Assembly (NCBI GenBank): GCA_035308025.1
Contig: DATGHL010000006.1
Location: 1 to 62,676, forward strand
Source of the DNA: Candidatus Binataceae bacterium
GTDB taxonomy: Bacteria; Desulfobacterota; Binatia; Binatales; Binataceae
Length of the DNA stretch: 62,676 nucleotides
Direction: 5' to 3'
Below the pieces are notes generated by a model. The model saw nothing but the letters and a program-made list of their open reading frames with translations, made no database searches and was not told where the DNA came from. Positions within the stretch are counted from its first letter, which is position 1. Every line of letters starts with the position of its first letter. Shown here one piece after another: positions 46,713 to 55,615 of the stretch. Made by a program: the position numbers and the translations under genes.

Positions 46713-49700
46713 GCGCGGCGCCGCCGATTTTGCTGACCGAAACGGTACCGGCCGATCAGGCGGCGCGGGATCGTATCCAGCATGATCTAACGGCCACGCT
46801 GATCATTGAGGCCGCGGCCGGCACCGGCAAGACCACCGCGCTGGTCAGCCGGATCGTCGCGGTTTTGGCGCGCGGCCTGACCTCGCTCGATCGGATCGTC
46901 GCCGTGACCTTCACGGAGAAGGCTGCGGGCGAGCTCAAGCTGCGGCTGCGCGCCGCGATCGAGTGCGCGCGGCACGACGCAGCGAATTTTGATGAGGCGG
47001 CGCGTAAGCATCTGCGCGACTCGTTGGAAAAGCTCGAAGAGGCGCACATCGGGACGATTCATTCGTTCTGCGCCGATTTGCTGCGCGAGCGCCCGATCGC
47101 GGCGGGGGTCGATCCGATGTTCGAGATCGCGCCGGAGGAGGTGCAGCGCGCGTTGTTCGAGGCGGCCTTCGGGCGCTGGTTTGAAGAGGCCCTCGCTGCA
47201 CCCGGTCCCGCCTTGCGGCGCATCCTGCGTCGCCGCGCATTGGCCGATCGCGAGGGTCCGCGGCCGATTCTCGCCGCGGCGGCGCGCGAGTTGCTGGAGT
47301 GGCGCGATTTCGCCACCCCCTGGCAGGACGAGGAGTTCGAGCGTGACGCCGCGATCGGCGAGCTGGTCGAAATGATCGAGGCGGCGGGCGCGATCGCGGC
47401 CGAGGCCGATGCCGACGATTGGCTGCGCCGTTCTTTCGAGTTGCTCGCGCGCCCGCTCGCAGAGGCAACGCGGCTCGAAGCGGTGCGCGCGCGCGACTAC
47501 GACGCGCTCGAAGATACCCTCCTGCGGCTGTTGCAAGGCAATCAGCGCCATTGGGGATGGAAGGGGCGCGGGGAGAGCTTCGGCACCATCACGCGGGCGG
47601 AGGCTTTCGTCCGGCGCGCCGCGATCAAGGCGCGGCTCGAGGATTTCCGCGAGCGGGCCGGCGCCAACCTCGCGCCCCAGTTGCGCGACGAGTTGTGGCC
47701 GGTGATCGCCTACTACGACGAATTGAAGGATCGCGCCGGACGGCTGGATTTTCTCGACCTGCTGCGGCTCGCGCGCGATTTGATCCGCAGCAACGCCGTG
47801 GTTCGCGCTGAGCTGCAGGAGCGCTTCAGCCATATTTTCGTCGATGAATTTCAGGATACCGATCCGCTGCAGGCGGAAATCTTGCTGCTGCTTGCCGCCG
47901 ACGATCCGGCTGCGACGGACTGGCTGGCGGTCACGCCCCGGCCGGGCAAGCTGTTTATCGTCGGCGATCCCAAACAATCGATCTATCGTTTTCGCCGCGC
48001 CGATGTCGCGCTCTATCAGAGCGTCAAGCAGCGGCTGCTGGCGCGCGGCGCCGCGCTCGAACATCTGCGCGTGAGCTTCCGCGCGACCGCCGAAATCCAG
48101 CAGATGATCAACGCGGCCTTCGCGCCGCTGATGCCGGTCGAGTCGCCGAGTCAGCCGGCCTACGCCGCGCTCGAAGCCTTCCGGCTCGACGCGCCTGCGC
48201 AGCCCGCGATTGTCGCCTTGCCCGTGCCCGCGCCCTATAGCGACTACGGCCGGATCACGGATTGGAGCATCGAGAAGTCGCTGCCGGATGCGATCGCGGC
48301 TTTTATCGAATGGCTGATTCGCGAGAGCGGCTGGACGGTGACCGAGCGCGACGCGCCTGAGCGGCGGACGGCGATTCGGCCGCGCCACATCTGCATGCTC
48401 TTTCGGCGGCTGAATCAGTGGCGCGGCGGTCGTCCGCGCGATGTCACGCGCGACTATGTGCGCGCGCTCGAAGGGCGCCATCTGGAGCATGTGCTGGTGC
48501 GCGGCGGCTCGTTCAATCAACGCGAGGAGGTCGAGGCGCTACGCAACGCACTGGCGGCGATCGAACGTCCCGACGACGAGTTGAGTGTCTATGCAACGAT
48601 GCGTGGTCCGCTGTTCGCGCTGACCGACGCGGCGCTGCTACGCTTTCGCGAGACCTGCGGCAGTCTGCATCCGTTTCGCTCGATGCCGCCGGCGCTGGCC
48701 GCCGAGCTGGCCGAAGTGGCGGCGGCACTGGGCGTGCTGCGCGAGCTCCATCGCGGACGCAACCGGCGGCCGATCGCCGAGACGATCGCGCAGCTACTCG
48801 CGAAGACGCGCGCGCACGCCGGCTTCGCGATCTGGCCGACCGGCGAGCAGGCGCTGGCGAACCTGATGCGGCTGATGGAGACAGCGCGGCGCTACGAAGC
48901 GGCCAGCGGCGCGACCTCGCTGCGCGGCTTCGTCGATCTGCTCGAAGAGCGCGCGGCTGGCGAGCAGGCCGGCGACGCGCCGGTGGTCGAGGAAGGGACT
49001 GAGGGCGTGCGCGTCATGACTGTGCATAGCGCCAAGGGCCTCGAGTTTCCGGTGGTCATCCTGGCGGACCTGACCTGCAATGAAACCGCACGCGCCGCGC
49101 GCCGCTACGTCGATCCCGCACGCCATCTGTGCGTGCAGACGCTGGCCGGATGCGCGCCGCGCGAGCTCATCGAACATGCCGCGGAAGAGTTGCGCCGCGA
49201 CGAAGAAGAGGCCGTGCGCGTGCTCTACGTCGCCGCCACGCGCGCGCGCGACCTGCTCGTCGTGCCCGTCATCGGCGACGCGCGTCACGACGGCTGGCTC
49301 GGCAAGCTCGCGCCCGCGCTCTATCCCGATCGGCAAGTCGCGCTGACTCCGCTGACGCGTGCGCCTGAGGGCTGTCCCGAATTTCCTTCGGCCTTCGTCG
49401 GCACCCGTCCGCCGGACGCCCATCTCAACGGCGCCGGAGTGGCGCCGGGACTCCATCGGCCGGAAACCGGCGACCATCGAGTAGTCTGGTGGGACCCGGC
49501 CCTGCTCAAGCTCGATGCGCGCGCGAGCATGGGGCTGCGCCAGACCAGATTGCTCGAGGCCGACGAAGCGCCGGGGGGCCGCTCCGTCGCAGGCAAGCAG
49601 GAAGCCGAGGCTTGGCGCGATTCGCGCGACGCTTTGCTCAAGGCCGGCGCGATCCCGTCACTTCGCGTGTCGATCGCGACAGAAGCCGCCGCAGCCGGGG

Positions 49701-50209
49701 GCCTGCTCCTCGAGGAAGCCGCGACGATCGAGCTTATCGAAGTGGCGCGCAAGGATGCGCGACTGCATGGCGCGCGCTTCGGCACGTTGGTCCACGCGAT
49801 ACTCTCGCGCGTCGCGCTCGACGCCGCTCCCGACGCGATCGCAGCGGCGGCGCTCTTCTTTGGCCGCATCCTTGGCGCACCGGAAGACGAGGTCGCGGCG
49901 GCAAGCGCGGCAGGGGCGAGCGCGCTCGCGTCACCGCTGTTACGACGGGCGGCAGCCGCGATCGAGCTTCGACGCGAGACTCCGCTCACGCTCATACTCG
50001 ACGACGGCAGCCTGGTCGAGGGAACCGCCGATCTCGCTTTCCTCGAAGTGGACGCCGCGGGCATCCGACACTGGACGGTGGTTGATTACAAGACCGACGC
50101 GGCAATCGCGGGTCGGCTCGAGGAGTATCGTGCGCAGCTCGCGCTTTATCTGCGCGCGATCGCGCGCGCGACCGCGACACCCGCCCGCGGAATCCTCCTG
50201 TGGCTGTGA
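46709..50209 (+). CDS. addA: AddA-like helicase-nuclease subunit
   Basis: 1166 residues from ATG 46709 inside the addB stop. UvrD-type helicase motifs: Walker A EAAAGTGKTTAL at 34-45, RIVAVTFTEKAAGELKLRLR, IFVDEFQDTDPLQAEIL as Walker B, VGDPKQSIYRFRRADV, and VMTVHSAKGLEFPVVILADL, then VLYVAATRARDLLVV. The C-terminal RecB-type nuclease shows GTADLAFLEVD and WTVVDYKTDAA with the catalytic Asp and Lys. Complete, so the organism has AddAB rather than RecBCD as its visible end-resection machine. The gene starts ahead of any useful independent ribosome site. Confidence 0.88.
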   Translation: MSAAPPILLTETVPADQAARDRIQHDLTATLIIEAAAGTGKTTALVSRIVAVLARGLTSLDRIVAVTFTEKAAGELKLRLRAAIECARHDAANFDEAARKHLRDSLEKLEEAHIGTIHSFCADLLRERPIAAGVDPMFEIAPEEVQRALFEAAFGRWFEEALAAPGPALRRILRRRALADREGPRPILAAAARELLEWRDFATPWQDEEFERDAAIGELVEMIEAAGAIAAEADADDWLRRSFELLARPLAEATRLEAVRARDYDALEDTLLRLLQGNQRHWGWKGRGESFGTITRAEAFVRRAAIKARLEDFRERAGANLAPQLRDELWPVIAYYDELKDRAGRLDFLDLLRLARDLIRSNAVVRAELQERFSHIFVDEFQDTDPLQAEILLLLAADDPAATDWLAVTPRPGKLFIVGDPKQSIYRFRRADVALYQSVKQRLLARGAALEHLRVSFRATAEIQQMINAAFAPLMPVESPSQPAYAALEAFRLDAPAQPAIVALPVPAPYSDYGRITDWSIEKSLPDAIAAFIEWLIRESGWTVTERDAPERRTAIRPRHICMLFRRLNQWRGGRPRDVTRDYVRALEGRHLEHVLVRGGSFNQREEVEALRNALAAIERPDDELSVYATMRGPLFALTDAALLRFRETCGSLHPFRSMPPALAAELAEVAAALGVLRELHRGRNRRPIAETIAQLLAKTRAHAGFAIWPTGEQALANLMRLMETARRYEAASGATSLRGFVDLLEERAAGEQAGDAPVVEEGTEGVRVMTVHSAKGLEFPVVILADLTCNETARAARRYVDPARHLCVQTLAGCAPRELIEHAAEELRRDEEEAVRVLYVAATRARDLLVVPVIGDARHDGWLGKLAPALYPDRQVALTPLTRAPEGCPEFPSAFVGTRPPDAHLNGAGVAPGLHRPETGDHRVVWWDPALLKLDARASMGLRQTRLLEADEAPGGRSVAGKQEAEAWRDSRDALLKAGAIPSLRVSIATEAAAAGGLLLEEAATIELIEVARKDARLHGARFGTLVHAILSRVALDAAPDAIAAAALFFGRILGAPEDEVAAASAAGASALASPLLRRAAAAIELRRETPLTLILDDGSLVEGTADLAFLEVDAAGIRHWTVVDYKTDAAIAGRLEEYRAQLALYLRAIARATATPARGILLWL

Positions 50210-50317
50210 CCGCGATCGAGCCGAAGTGCGCGGCGCGGCGGCGTTTGCGCCATCGATCCGCAGGGCCCGCGCAGATAGTATTTTCGTGTTGCGCTCAACA
50301 ACGCGGGGGACGCGAGC

Positions 50318-51223
50318 TTGCCGGCAGAAAAGAATCGCACGATCCTGATGGTCGCCTACGGCTCGCTCCTGAGCGGCTACGGAATTCTCGCCGAGCGGCG
50401 CGGCGGCGGCAGCAAACTAATCGCGCGCGACGCCTTTCCGGTGACCCTGGCGAATGCGCGGCGCGGTCTCGCCAAACCCTCGAGCCACGGTCATTATCTG
50501 GCGATGGATCTGGAGCCGCTCGCGATAGGTCAGCCGTTGGTCGCGCGGGGCGGCGCCGCTGTCGACGGGATCGGGGTGCTCGGCCTCGAGTTCGATCGTG
50601 AGTGGGCGCCTAAGATCGCACGGCGCGAGGAATATTCGCCGGAAAAGTTCTGCGAGTTGATCGCGCTGGCCGATCACGCCGGCCAGCCTCTCGGTGAATA
50701 CCTTTTCGCGCTCGCGGAGCGCACGCGTTTCGATTTGCTGGCCTATCGCACGGCTCTGCGCGAGCTCGTCGGATATACCTCGCCGGGCTATGTCTTCCAT
50801 CCGATCCCGTTTCACGACGGCCGCGTCGGCGTCGCCGCGATCGGCTCCGGCTTTGAGGGCAGCGGCGATCCCGCGGTGCGCTCAAAGCGCAACGAATGCG
50901 GCATGGAGCGCTTGCTCTCGCTGCCTGAGGCCCTCGCCGTCAACCGGCCCAATCTGCAGCCCGAGTACGACGGCCAGGTCGGCTATTTCGTCGAGTGCAT
51001 CCTCGGCGGCGTTCACGGCCTCGGGGTTGCCGATCTCGTCGCAGGACTCGACCCCTCCAGCCCGCTAGGTCTTGAGGTGAAGCGGCGGCTCGCCGCCGCA
51101 GTCGTGGACGAATGCGCGCGCTTCTGCTCTGCGACCTCGATGGACGAGGCGCGCTACCACACCGCCTTCGGTGGGCTGGCCGAGCCGCGCTTGCAGCCGT
51201 TCTTCGCCGCGGTGCCGGCATGA
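50318..51223 (+). CDS. Gamma-glutamylcyclotransferase-like fold protein
   Basis: A 301-residue protein from TTG 50318, preceded by GGGGGA. MVAYGSLLSGYGILAERRGG recalls the YGSL nucleotide-like loop of gamma-glutamylcyclotransferases, which open gamma-glutamyl peptides or act on acylated amines. The rest (GVLGLEFDREWAPKIARREE; HPIPFHDGRVGVAAIGSGFE; YFVECILGGVHGLGVADLVA) is not of a known family by eye. The next gene, a PTPS-like protein, starts within its stop codon (ATGA), a tight coupling. The common role of a cyclotransferase-like and a pterin-type enzyme is not obvious. Confidence 0.55.
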   Translation: MPAEKNRTILMVAYGSLLSGYGILAERRGGGSKLIARDAFPVTLANARRGLAKPSSHGHYLAMDLEPLAIGQPLVARGGAAVDGIGVLGLEFDREWAPKIARREEYSPEKFCELIALADHAGQPLGEYLFALAERTRFDLLAYRTALRELVGYTSPGYVFHPIPFHDGRVGVAAIGSGFEGSGDPAVRSKRNECGMERLLSLPEALAVNRPNLQPEYDGQVGYFVECILGGVHGLGVADLVAGLDPSSPLGLEVKRRLAAAVVDECARFCSATSMDEARYHTAFGGLAEPRLQPFFAAVPA

Positions 51224-51741
51224 CGACACCGATCGCATCGGGCTTCTCGATCGTCGTGACCAAGGAGAATCTGAAATTCTCGGCGGCCCACTTTATCGCC
51301 TACCCCGGTTTCCGCGAGCCCCTGCACGGCCATAACTATCAGGTCGGCGTGAAGGTCGAAGGCGCGCTCGGCGCGATGGGCTATGTGCTCGATTTCGGTC
51401 TGGTCAAGCGCTTGCTCAAGGAGATTGTTGATCGGCTCGATGAGCGGACGATTATCCCGGCCGATAGCGACTGCCTCCAAATCACGCAGGAAGAAAATCG
51501 CGTGCGGGTGCGTTACGAGCACGACGAGTTTGTCTTTCCCGCCGCCGACGTCGCCCTGCTCGCGATCGCGCATAGCTCGGCCGAGGAGCTGGCGCGCTTC
51601 CTGTGGCATGAGTTGTGTGCGGCCTTGCGCACTCGCGACGCAGTCGCGGGCGTGCTCGCACTCGAGGTCTCAGTGGCCGAGGGCCCCGGCCAAGCCGCAC
51701 ACTACCGCTGCGCCGTCACTCCCGACGACCGATCCCAATGA
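51220..51741 (+). CDS. PTPS/QueD-family protein with a PTPS-III-type motif
   Basis: A 173-residue T-fold protein, LKFSAAHFIAYPGFREPLHG then HNYQV. The zinc His are in SAAHF and in HGH. The usual Cys just before RLHGH is missing; instead EPLHGH gives the ExxHGH pattern described for PTPS-III, in which Glu replaces the Cys and the enzyme makes 6-hydroxymethyldihydropterin for folate, bypassing FolB. GYVLDFGLVKRLLKEIVDRL is the family's C-terminal signature. So a role in folate or pterin supply is likelier than queuosine. Start overlaps the previous gene. Confidence 0.7.
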   Translation: MTTPIASGFSIVVTKENLKFSAAHFIAYPGFREPLHGHNYQVGVKVEGALGAMGYVLDFGLVKRLLKEIVDRLDERTIIPADSDCLQITQEENRVRVRYEHDEFVFPAADVALLAIAHSSAEELARFLWHELCAALRTRDAVAGVLALEVSVAEGPGQAAHYRCAVTPDDRSQ

Positions 51742-51890
51742 CTGACCTCAAGACTGACGATCTGGAAACAGATAACGCCCATAACGAATCAAAATCGGGC
51801 TTGAGTGATTCTTAGGCTTGTCTAGTGTGTGGATAACGTGAAAAGATTTTGAGGCCCAACGGCTTAAAGTTACCGGAGCCTCGCGCACCG

Positions 51891-52928
51891 ATGGCTGTAA
51901 CCAACTTGCGAGAACTGACGCGCCACCCGCTGCCTGAACAGACGCTGATTGGCGCTCATCCCACGATCGTCAAGCTGCGCGCACTGCTCGAGAAGATCGC
52001 GGCCGCCGATGACGCCAACGTCCTCATCACCGGCGAGAGCGGCTGCGGCAAGGAGGTAGTCGCCAAGGCGATTCATGCGCTCTCAGTGCGGCGCGACCGC
52101 GCCTTCGTACCGGTCAATTGCGCCGCGATTCCGCACGAGCTGCTCGAATCCGAGATGTTCGGCCACGAGCGCGGCGCCTTTACCGGCGCCTCCGGAGCGC
52201 GTCAGGGACTCTTCACCACGGCCGACGGGGGCACCATCTTTCTCGACGAGATCGGCGAGATGCCGCTGCTGCTGCAGGCCAAGTTCCTGCGCGTGCTCGA
52301 AGACGGCGTCGTGCGTCCGGTGGGCTCGGATCGTTCGGCCAAAGTCGACGTCCGCGTGATCGCCGCAAGCAACGCCGACCTGCTCGCCGCCGTCAAGAAA
52401 GGCAGCTTCCGCGAGGACCTCTTCTACCGCGTCAACGTTCTGCCGATTGCCATCCCGCCCCTGCGCGAGCGCCGCTCCGATATTCCCCTCCTGATCGATC
52501 ATTTTCTCGCCCGCCTGCGCGCGCGCCGCCCGGGCCACACCTGGCGCGTGACCGACGAGGCGATGGTCCATCTGTGGTCTTACGACTGGCCCGGCAACGT
52601 TCGCGAGCTTGAAAATATGGTCGAGCGCCTGGTCATCCTGTGCGAGGATTCGGTCATCGACCCGTCGATCTTGCCTGCCAACCTGTTAAACGGCAGTCGT
52701 CTGAACCCGCCGCCGGAGACGCCGGCGCTCGATGAGAAGGGCGTGAACCTCAACGCGATCGTGCGCGAGCTCGAAGGCCGCATGATCAACGAGGCGTTGA
52801 AGCAGAGCGCCGGCAACAAGCAGGCGGCGGCGCGTCTGCTGGGGCTCAAGCGCACCACCTTCGCGGCAAAACTGCGCCGCTGCGGCGTCCTAGTCCCTTC
52901 CAATTTGTATGGCCATGACGAAAGCTAA
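51891..52928 (+). CDS. Sigma-54-dependent activator without an N-terminal sensory domain
   Basis: 345 residues from ATG 51891. AAA+ domain: Walker A GESGCGKE at 48-55, the sigma-54 contact motif GAFTGA at 95-100, Walker B GGTIFLDE at 113-120, and sensor II-type [17 protein letters not shown]. The C-terminal Fis-type HTH ends in [20 protein letters not shown]. No receiver, GAF or PAS domain precedes the AAA+ part. The stand-alone receiver gene overlaps its end by 20 bases, as if a two-domain response regulator had been split with its order reversed. It is expected to activate sigma-54 promoters. No kinase is near. Confidence 0.85.
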   Translation: MAVTNLRELTRHPLPEQTLIGAHPTIVKLRALLEKIAAADDANVLITGESGCGKEVVAKAIHALSVRRDRAFVPVNCAAIPHELLESEMFGHERGAFTGASGARQGLFTTADGGTIFLDEIGEMPLLLQAKFLRVLEDGVVRPVGSDRSAKVDVRVIAASNADLLAAVKKGSFREDLFYRVNVLPIAIPPLRERRSDIPLLIDHFLARLRARRPGHTWRVTDEAMVHLWSYDWPGNVRELENMVERLVILCEDSVIDPSILPANLLNGSRLNPPPETPALDEKGVNLNAIVRELEGRMINEALKQSAGNKQAAARLLGLKRTTFAAKLRRCGVLVPSNLYGHDES

Positions 52929-53388
52929 AGACACGATGGCGGAGCAACGGATTGCGCAAATCATGGTCGTCGATGACGACCCCGATACGGTTTCGATTCT
53001 TGCCCGCCATCTCCAGCGTGAAGGCTATACTGCGATCGAGGCCGGCTCGGGTCAGGATTGCCTCCGCCTGCTGCGCGACCGCACCGCCGACGTTATCCTG
53101 CTCGACCTCATGATGCCGGGGATGGACGGCTTCGACGTCTGCCGTGCGCTCAAAGGGAATCCCCGGACTGCGGAAATCCCGATCATCATGATTACCGCGC
53201 GCGACGACCTCGACGCCCGCGCCGAAGGGATGCGTCTGGGAGTTAGCGACTTTCTCGCCAAGCCGGTCTTTCGCCGCCAGCTCGCCAACCGTATCCGCGC
53301 ACAACTCGAGGCGGTCGCCGCCGGCCGCGCCACCGAGGCCGCGCTCAGCCGCCTCAATCGCAGCCGTAACGGGGGCAAAAAGAAGTAG
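52909..53388 (+). CDS. Stand-alone response-regulator receiver protein
   Basis: 159 residues from ATG 52909; ATG 52915 and 52936 are also in frame. Acidic pocket VVDDDPDTVSI, phosphoacceptor Asp66 in VILLDLMMPGMDGFDVC, Thr near IIMITARDD, and Lys in FLAKPVFRRQL are all kept. The tail is basic (RLNRSRNGGKKK) with no output domain. Its 5' end lies inside the sigma-54 activator gene, so the two are made together and the receiver may control that activator in trans. No histidine kinase in the window. Confidence 0.85.
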   Translation: MAMTKAKDTMAEQRIAQIMVVDDDPDTVSILARHLQREGYTAIEAGSGQDCLRLLRDRTADVILLDLMMPGMDGFDVCRALKGNPRTAEIPIIMITARDDLDARAEGMRLGVSDFLAKPVFRRQLANRIRAQLEAVAAGRATEAALSRLNRSRNGGKKK

Positions 53389-53410
53389 CCCCGACGTCCA
53401 CCCTCGCCGA

Positions 53411-53596
53411 CTATTGCTTGAGCTTTAATGCACCCGAAGGGCACGCCGCGATCGCGCCGCGCAAGCGACTCTCGTCAGCGGCCGCCGGCTCGATCACGAA
53501 CTTGCCATTTTCGACCTTGAAGACTTCCGGCAGCGTCTTCACGCAATTGCCGGAGTGAATGCAGACCTTGCTGTCCCACGTCACTTCAAGCGCCAT
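53411..53596 (-). CDS. Small divergent ferredoxin (single 4Fe-4S)
   Basis: 61 residues from ATG 53596 (GGAGG nine bases upstream). Cys12, Cys18 and Cys52 in VCIHSGNC and AACPSGAL with His14 between: the CxHx3C...C pattern of the divergent 4Fe-4S mono-cluster family (Fer4_19-like), where a His or an outside ligand replaces the fourth Cys. Likely an electron carrier for an oxygenase or a cytochrome P450 in its genome; no such partner is next to it. Confidence 0.8.
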   Translation of the reverse strand: MALEVTWDSKVCIHSGNCVKTLPEVFKVENGKFVIEPAAADESRLRGAIAACPSGALKLKQ

Positions 53597-53747
53597 CGTT
53601 ATGATCCTCCGCGGCCAGCTTCGCACAAAGTCTGACCCCGCCGCCAATCTTTGGCGGGCCGCGGCGCTCGCCTATGATACCTCAATCTAGCGATCTTTCT
53701 CGCGGCCGACGCGCCGCATGATCGAATCGACAGATTGGTTCAGCGCT

Positions 53748-54245
53748 TCACGCGACGACGTTCACTCCCCCGGGACCGCCGGCCGAAGCGCCGTTGTCCG
53801 CGGGCGGATTGGCAATGCTGGCGGAAGAGGCGGTGTTGGCGCTCACGCCCGGTATCGTCTCGAGTTGGCTGATGAGCGCGTCGATCCGCGTGACCCCGCT
53901 CGAATTTCCCGCCGCTCCCTGTGTCGCGGCGTGCGCTTGCAGAATCCCCAGAATGTTATTGCTGACGGCGCTGAGCGCCTTCTCGGCCGCCGAAATATTG
54001 CCCTTCTGTAGCGCCTGCCCGAGCGCCGTCAACGCCGGCCCCGGCGATCCGGAATTGACCGACCCCAGCAACTGCGAGAGTGAGCCGTAGGCCTGTTCCG
54101 CCGTAGCCACGTCGCCCGACTGCAGCGCCGAACTGATCGATTGCAGACTGTTCACCACCGCGCTGGCGGTGCTGTAGCCGTTAGCCACCGGAGGCTGGGT
54201 AATTTCCGGAACTGTGTGAAGCGATATAGCAGAGATTGCGGACAT
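53748..54245 (-). CDS. Ala/Ser-rich protein with two helical repeats
   Basis: About 165 residues from ATG 54245 (GGAGGG seven bases upstream). Two related units are visible: SALQSGDVATAEQAYGSLSQ and QALQKGNISAAEKALSAVSN, each a short helix, Gly-Asp/Asn turn and helix with A-x-x-A, like a degenerate TPR pair. The C-terminus is a Ser/Ala/Gly/Pro-rich tail. There is no signal peptide of normal type and no recognised family. Composition suggests a secreted or surface-linked protein, but this is not shown. Confidence 0.55.
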   Translation of the reverse strand: MSAISAISLHTVPEITQPPVANGYSTASAVVNSLQSISSALQSGDVATAEQAYGSLSQLLGSVNSGSPGPALTALGQALQKGNISAAEKALSAVSNNILGILQAHAATQGAAGNSSGVTRIDALISQLETIPGVSANTASSASIANPPADNGASAGGPGGVNVVA

Positions 54246-54592
54246 CGGTGGGCCCTCCAAAATCGTTTGGTTTCAGCCTATTCAGCAAGCGCTATGCCGA
54301 TTCCGCGAAGCACCCGGCGCTTATGAAATCCGGTTCTCTTGGACCAGCCTTGGATACTCAAGGCTAATTTGCCTGATCTCGCCGCTTTGCGGCACTAGAT
54401 TAAGGGCTGTCCCGTTCCGCGACGCCGACTGACACTGCCGTTGCAGTGTTGTAACGCCTTCTGGTGCAGGGTATCGGCCATGAATCCGATCTTCATTTTT
54501 TCACCGTCCGGACGCTCCGCCGCTCCGTTGACGCGGCTTCACGCCTCGCACGAACTTAGGCCACGCAGCCATGACGTCTCTAATCCACGGCC
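54246..54592. other. Intergenic stretch, no gene found
   Basis: About 347 bases. A small hairpin ACACTGC-CGTT-GCAGTGT at 54432-54449 has no T-run, so termination is unlikely. The region between is plain and holds no convincing promoter motif by eye; it should contain the promoter of the minus-strand gene starting at 54245. Confidence 0.45.
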
Positions 54593-55564
54593 TCAGCCGT
54601 GAAGTTTCAGGATGCGTGCGGCGTTGCCCGAGTAAACCAATTCGCGCTCGGCGGGCTTGAGCCCGAGCCCGTCGATAAACTCGCTGGTCCAATCCATAAA
54701 GCGCGTGCTGCGGATAAAATAATCCGTGCCGAAGACGATGTGATCGATTCCGACCAGCTCGCGCGCGCACTCGAAAGCGCTCCGATTCCAGCCCAGCGCC
54801 GTATCCACGTAAAGCTTGCTTAAGTCTTCGCTCGGCCGCCGGCGCGGACGAGGATAGCCGGCGTAAAAGCCCGGCGCGTCGTAGGCGAGATCGATCCGGC
54901 GGGCCAGGTAAGGCAGGGTCCCGCCGAGATGAGCCAGCACCAGCACGACGTCGGGAAAGCGCTCGAATAGCCCGCCCGCCACCAAGCGGTGCGCTGCGAG
55001 CGTTGTGTCAAACGGGAACGACAACATCGTGGCCGGCTGCGCGTCGCGATAAACCGGCGAGATCGATGGATGCATAAACACGCAGACGCGCCGGCGGTTG
55101 ACCTCTTCCCAGAACGGATAAAATTCCGCCTCGTCGAGATAGCGGCCGCCGACATTGGAGTTGATTAAGACGCCGACACAGCCGAGTTCATCGAGCGCCC
55201 GCGCCATCTCGGCCAGCGCTTGATCGATATCGTTAAAGGGCAGATGCGCAAAGGCCTTGAGCCGCTGAGGCTCGCGGCGGCACGATTCCGCCAGTGCGTC
55301 ATTGACCATCCGGCAGAGCTCGGGTGCGTGTCTGTCAACGCGGTTGTAGATCGGCGGAGCGGAAAGAATCTGTACATCGATTCCTGCGCCATCGAGGTCC
55401 GCGAGCCTTGCGCCATGATCCCATGCCGGCAGCGGCGCGTTGCACCACAGCGCAATCAACTGTCCTTCGGCGTCGCGCTGCAACTCGAGGATTCCGGGAT
55501 AGAGCCGCGCGAGCTCGGTGAAAAGCTTGGCGGGAAAGGCGTGGGCGTGGAAATCGATCTTCAT
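54593..55564 (-). CDS. ACMSD-like metal-dependent amidohydrolase/decarboxylase
   Basis: A 323-residue TIM barrel of the amidohydrolase-2 family. MKIDFHAHAFPAKLFTELAR gives the first HxH metal ligands, CVFMHPSISPVYRDAQPATM the next His, VLVLAHLGGTLPYLARRIDL and VFGTDYFIRSTRFMD the late His and Asp. The order equals that of 2-amino-3-carboxymuconate-6-semialdehyde decarboxylase and gamma-resorcylate decarboxylase. A hydroxylated aromatic or its ring-cleavage acid is a plausible substrate. It stands first in a minus-strand group with an aldo/keto reductase. Confidence 0.85.
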   Translation of the reverse strand: MKIDFHAHAFPAKLFTELARLYPGILELQRDAEGQLIALWCNAPLPAWDHGARLADLDGAGIDVQILSAPPIYNRVDRHAPELCRMVNDALAESCRREPQRLKAFAHLPFNDIDQALAEMARALDELGCVGVLINSNVGGRYLDEAEFYPFWEEVNRRRVCVFMHPSISPVYRDAQPATMLSFPFDTTLAAHRLVAGGLFERFPDVVLVLAHLGGTLPYLARRIDLAYDAPGFYAGYPRPRRRPSEDLSKLYVDTALGWNRSAFECARELVGIDHIVFGTDYFIRSTRFMDWTSEFIDGLGLKPAERELVYSGNAARILKLHG

Positions 55565-55615
55565 ACCGCAGCCCGCTTTAGACGCTCGTCACCATCCTGC
55601 TACCGGGCTATATGG

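Noticed and set aside
46787..48520. Antisense frame of 577 residues in addA
   Set aside because: Mirror of the third-codon G/C bias of addA; Arg/Ala/His-rich without domains.
54432..54449. Hairpin as terminator
   Set aside because: Seven-base stem without a T-run on either strand.
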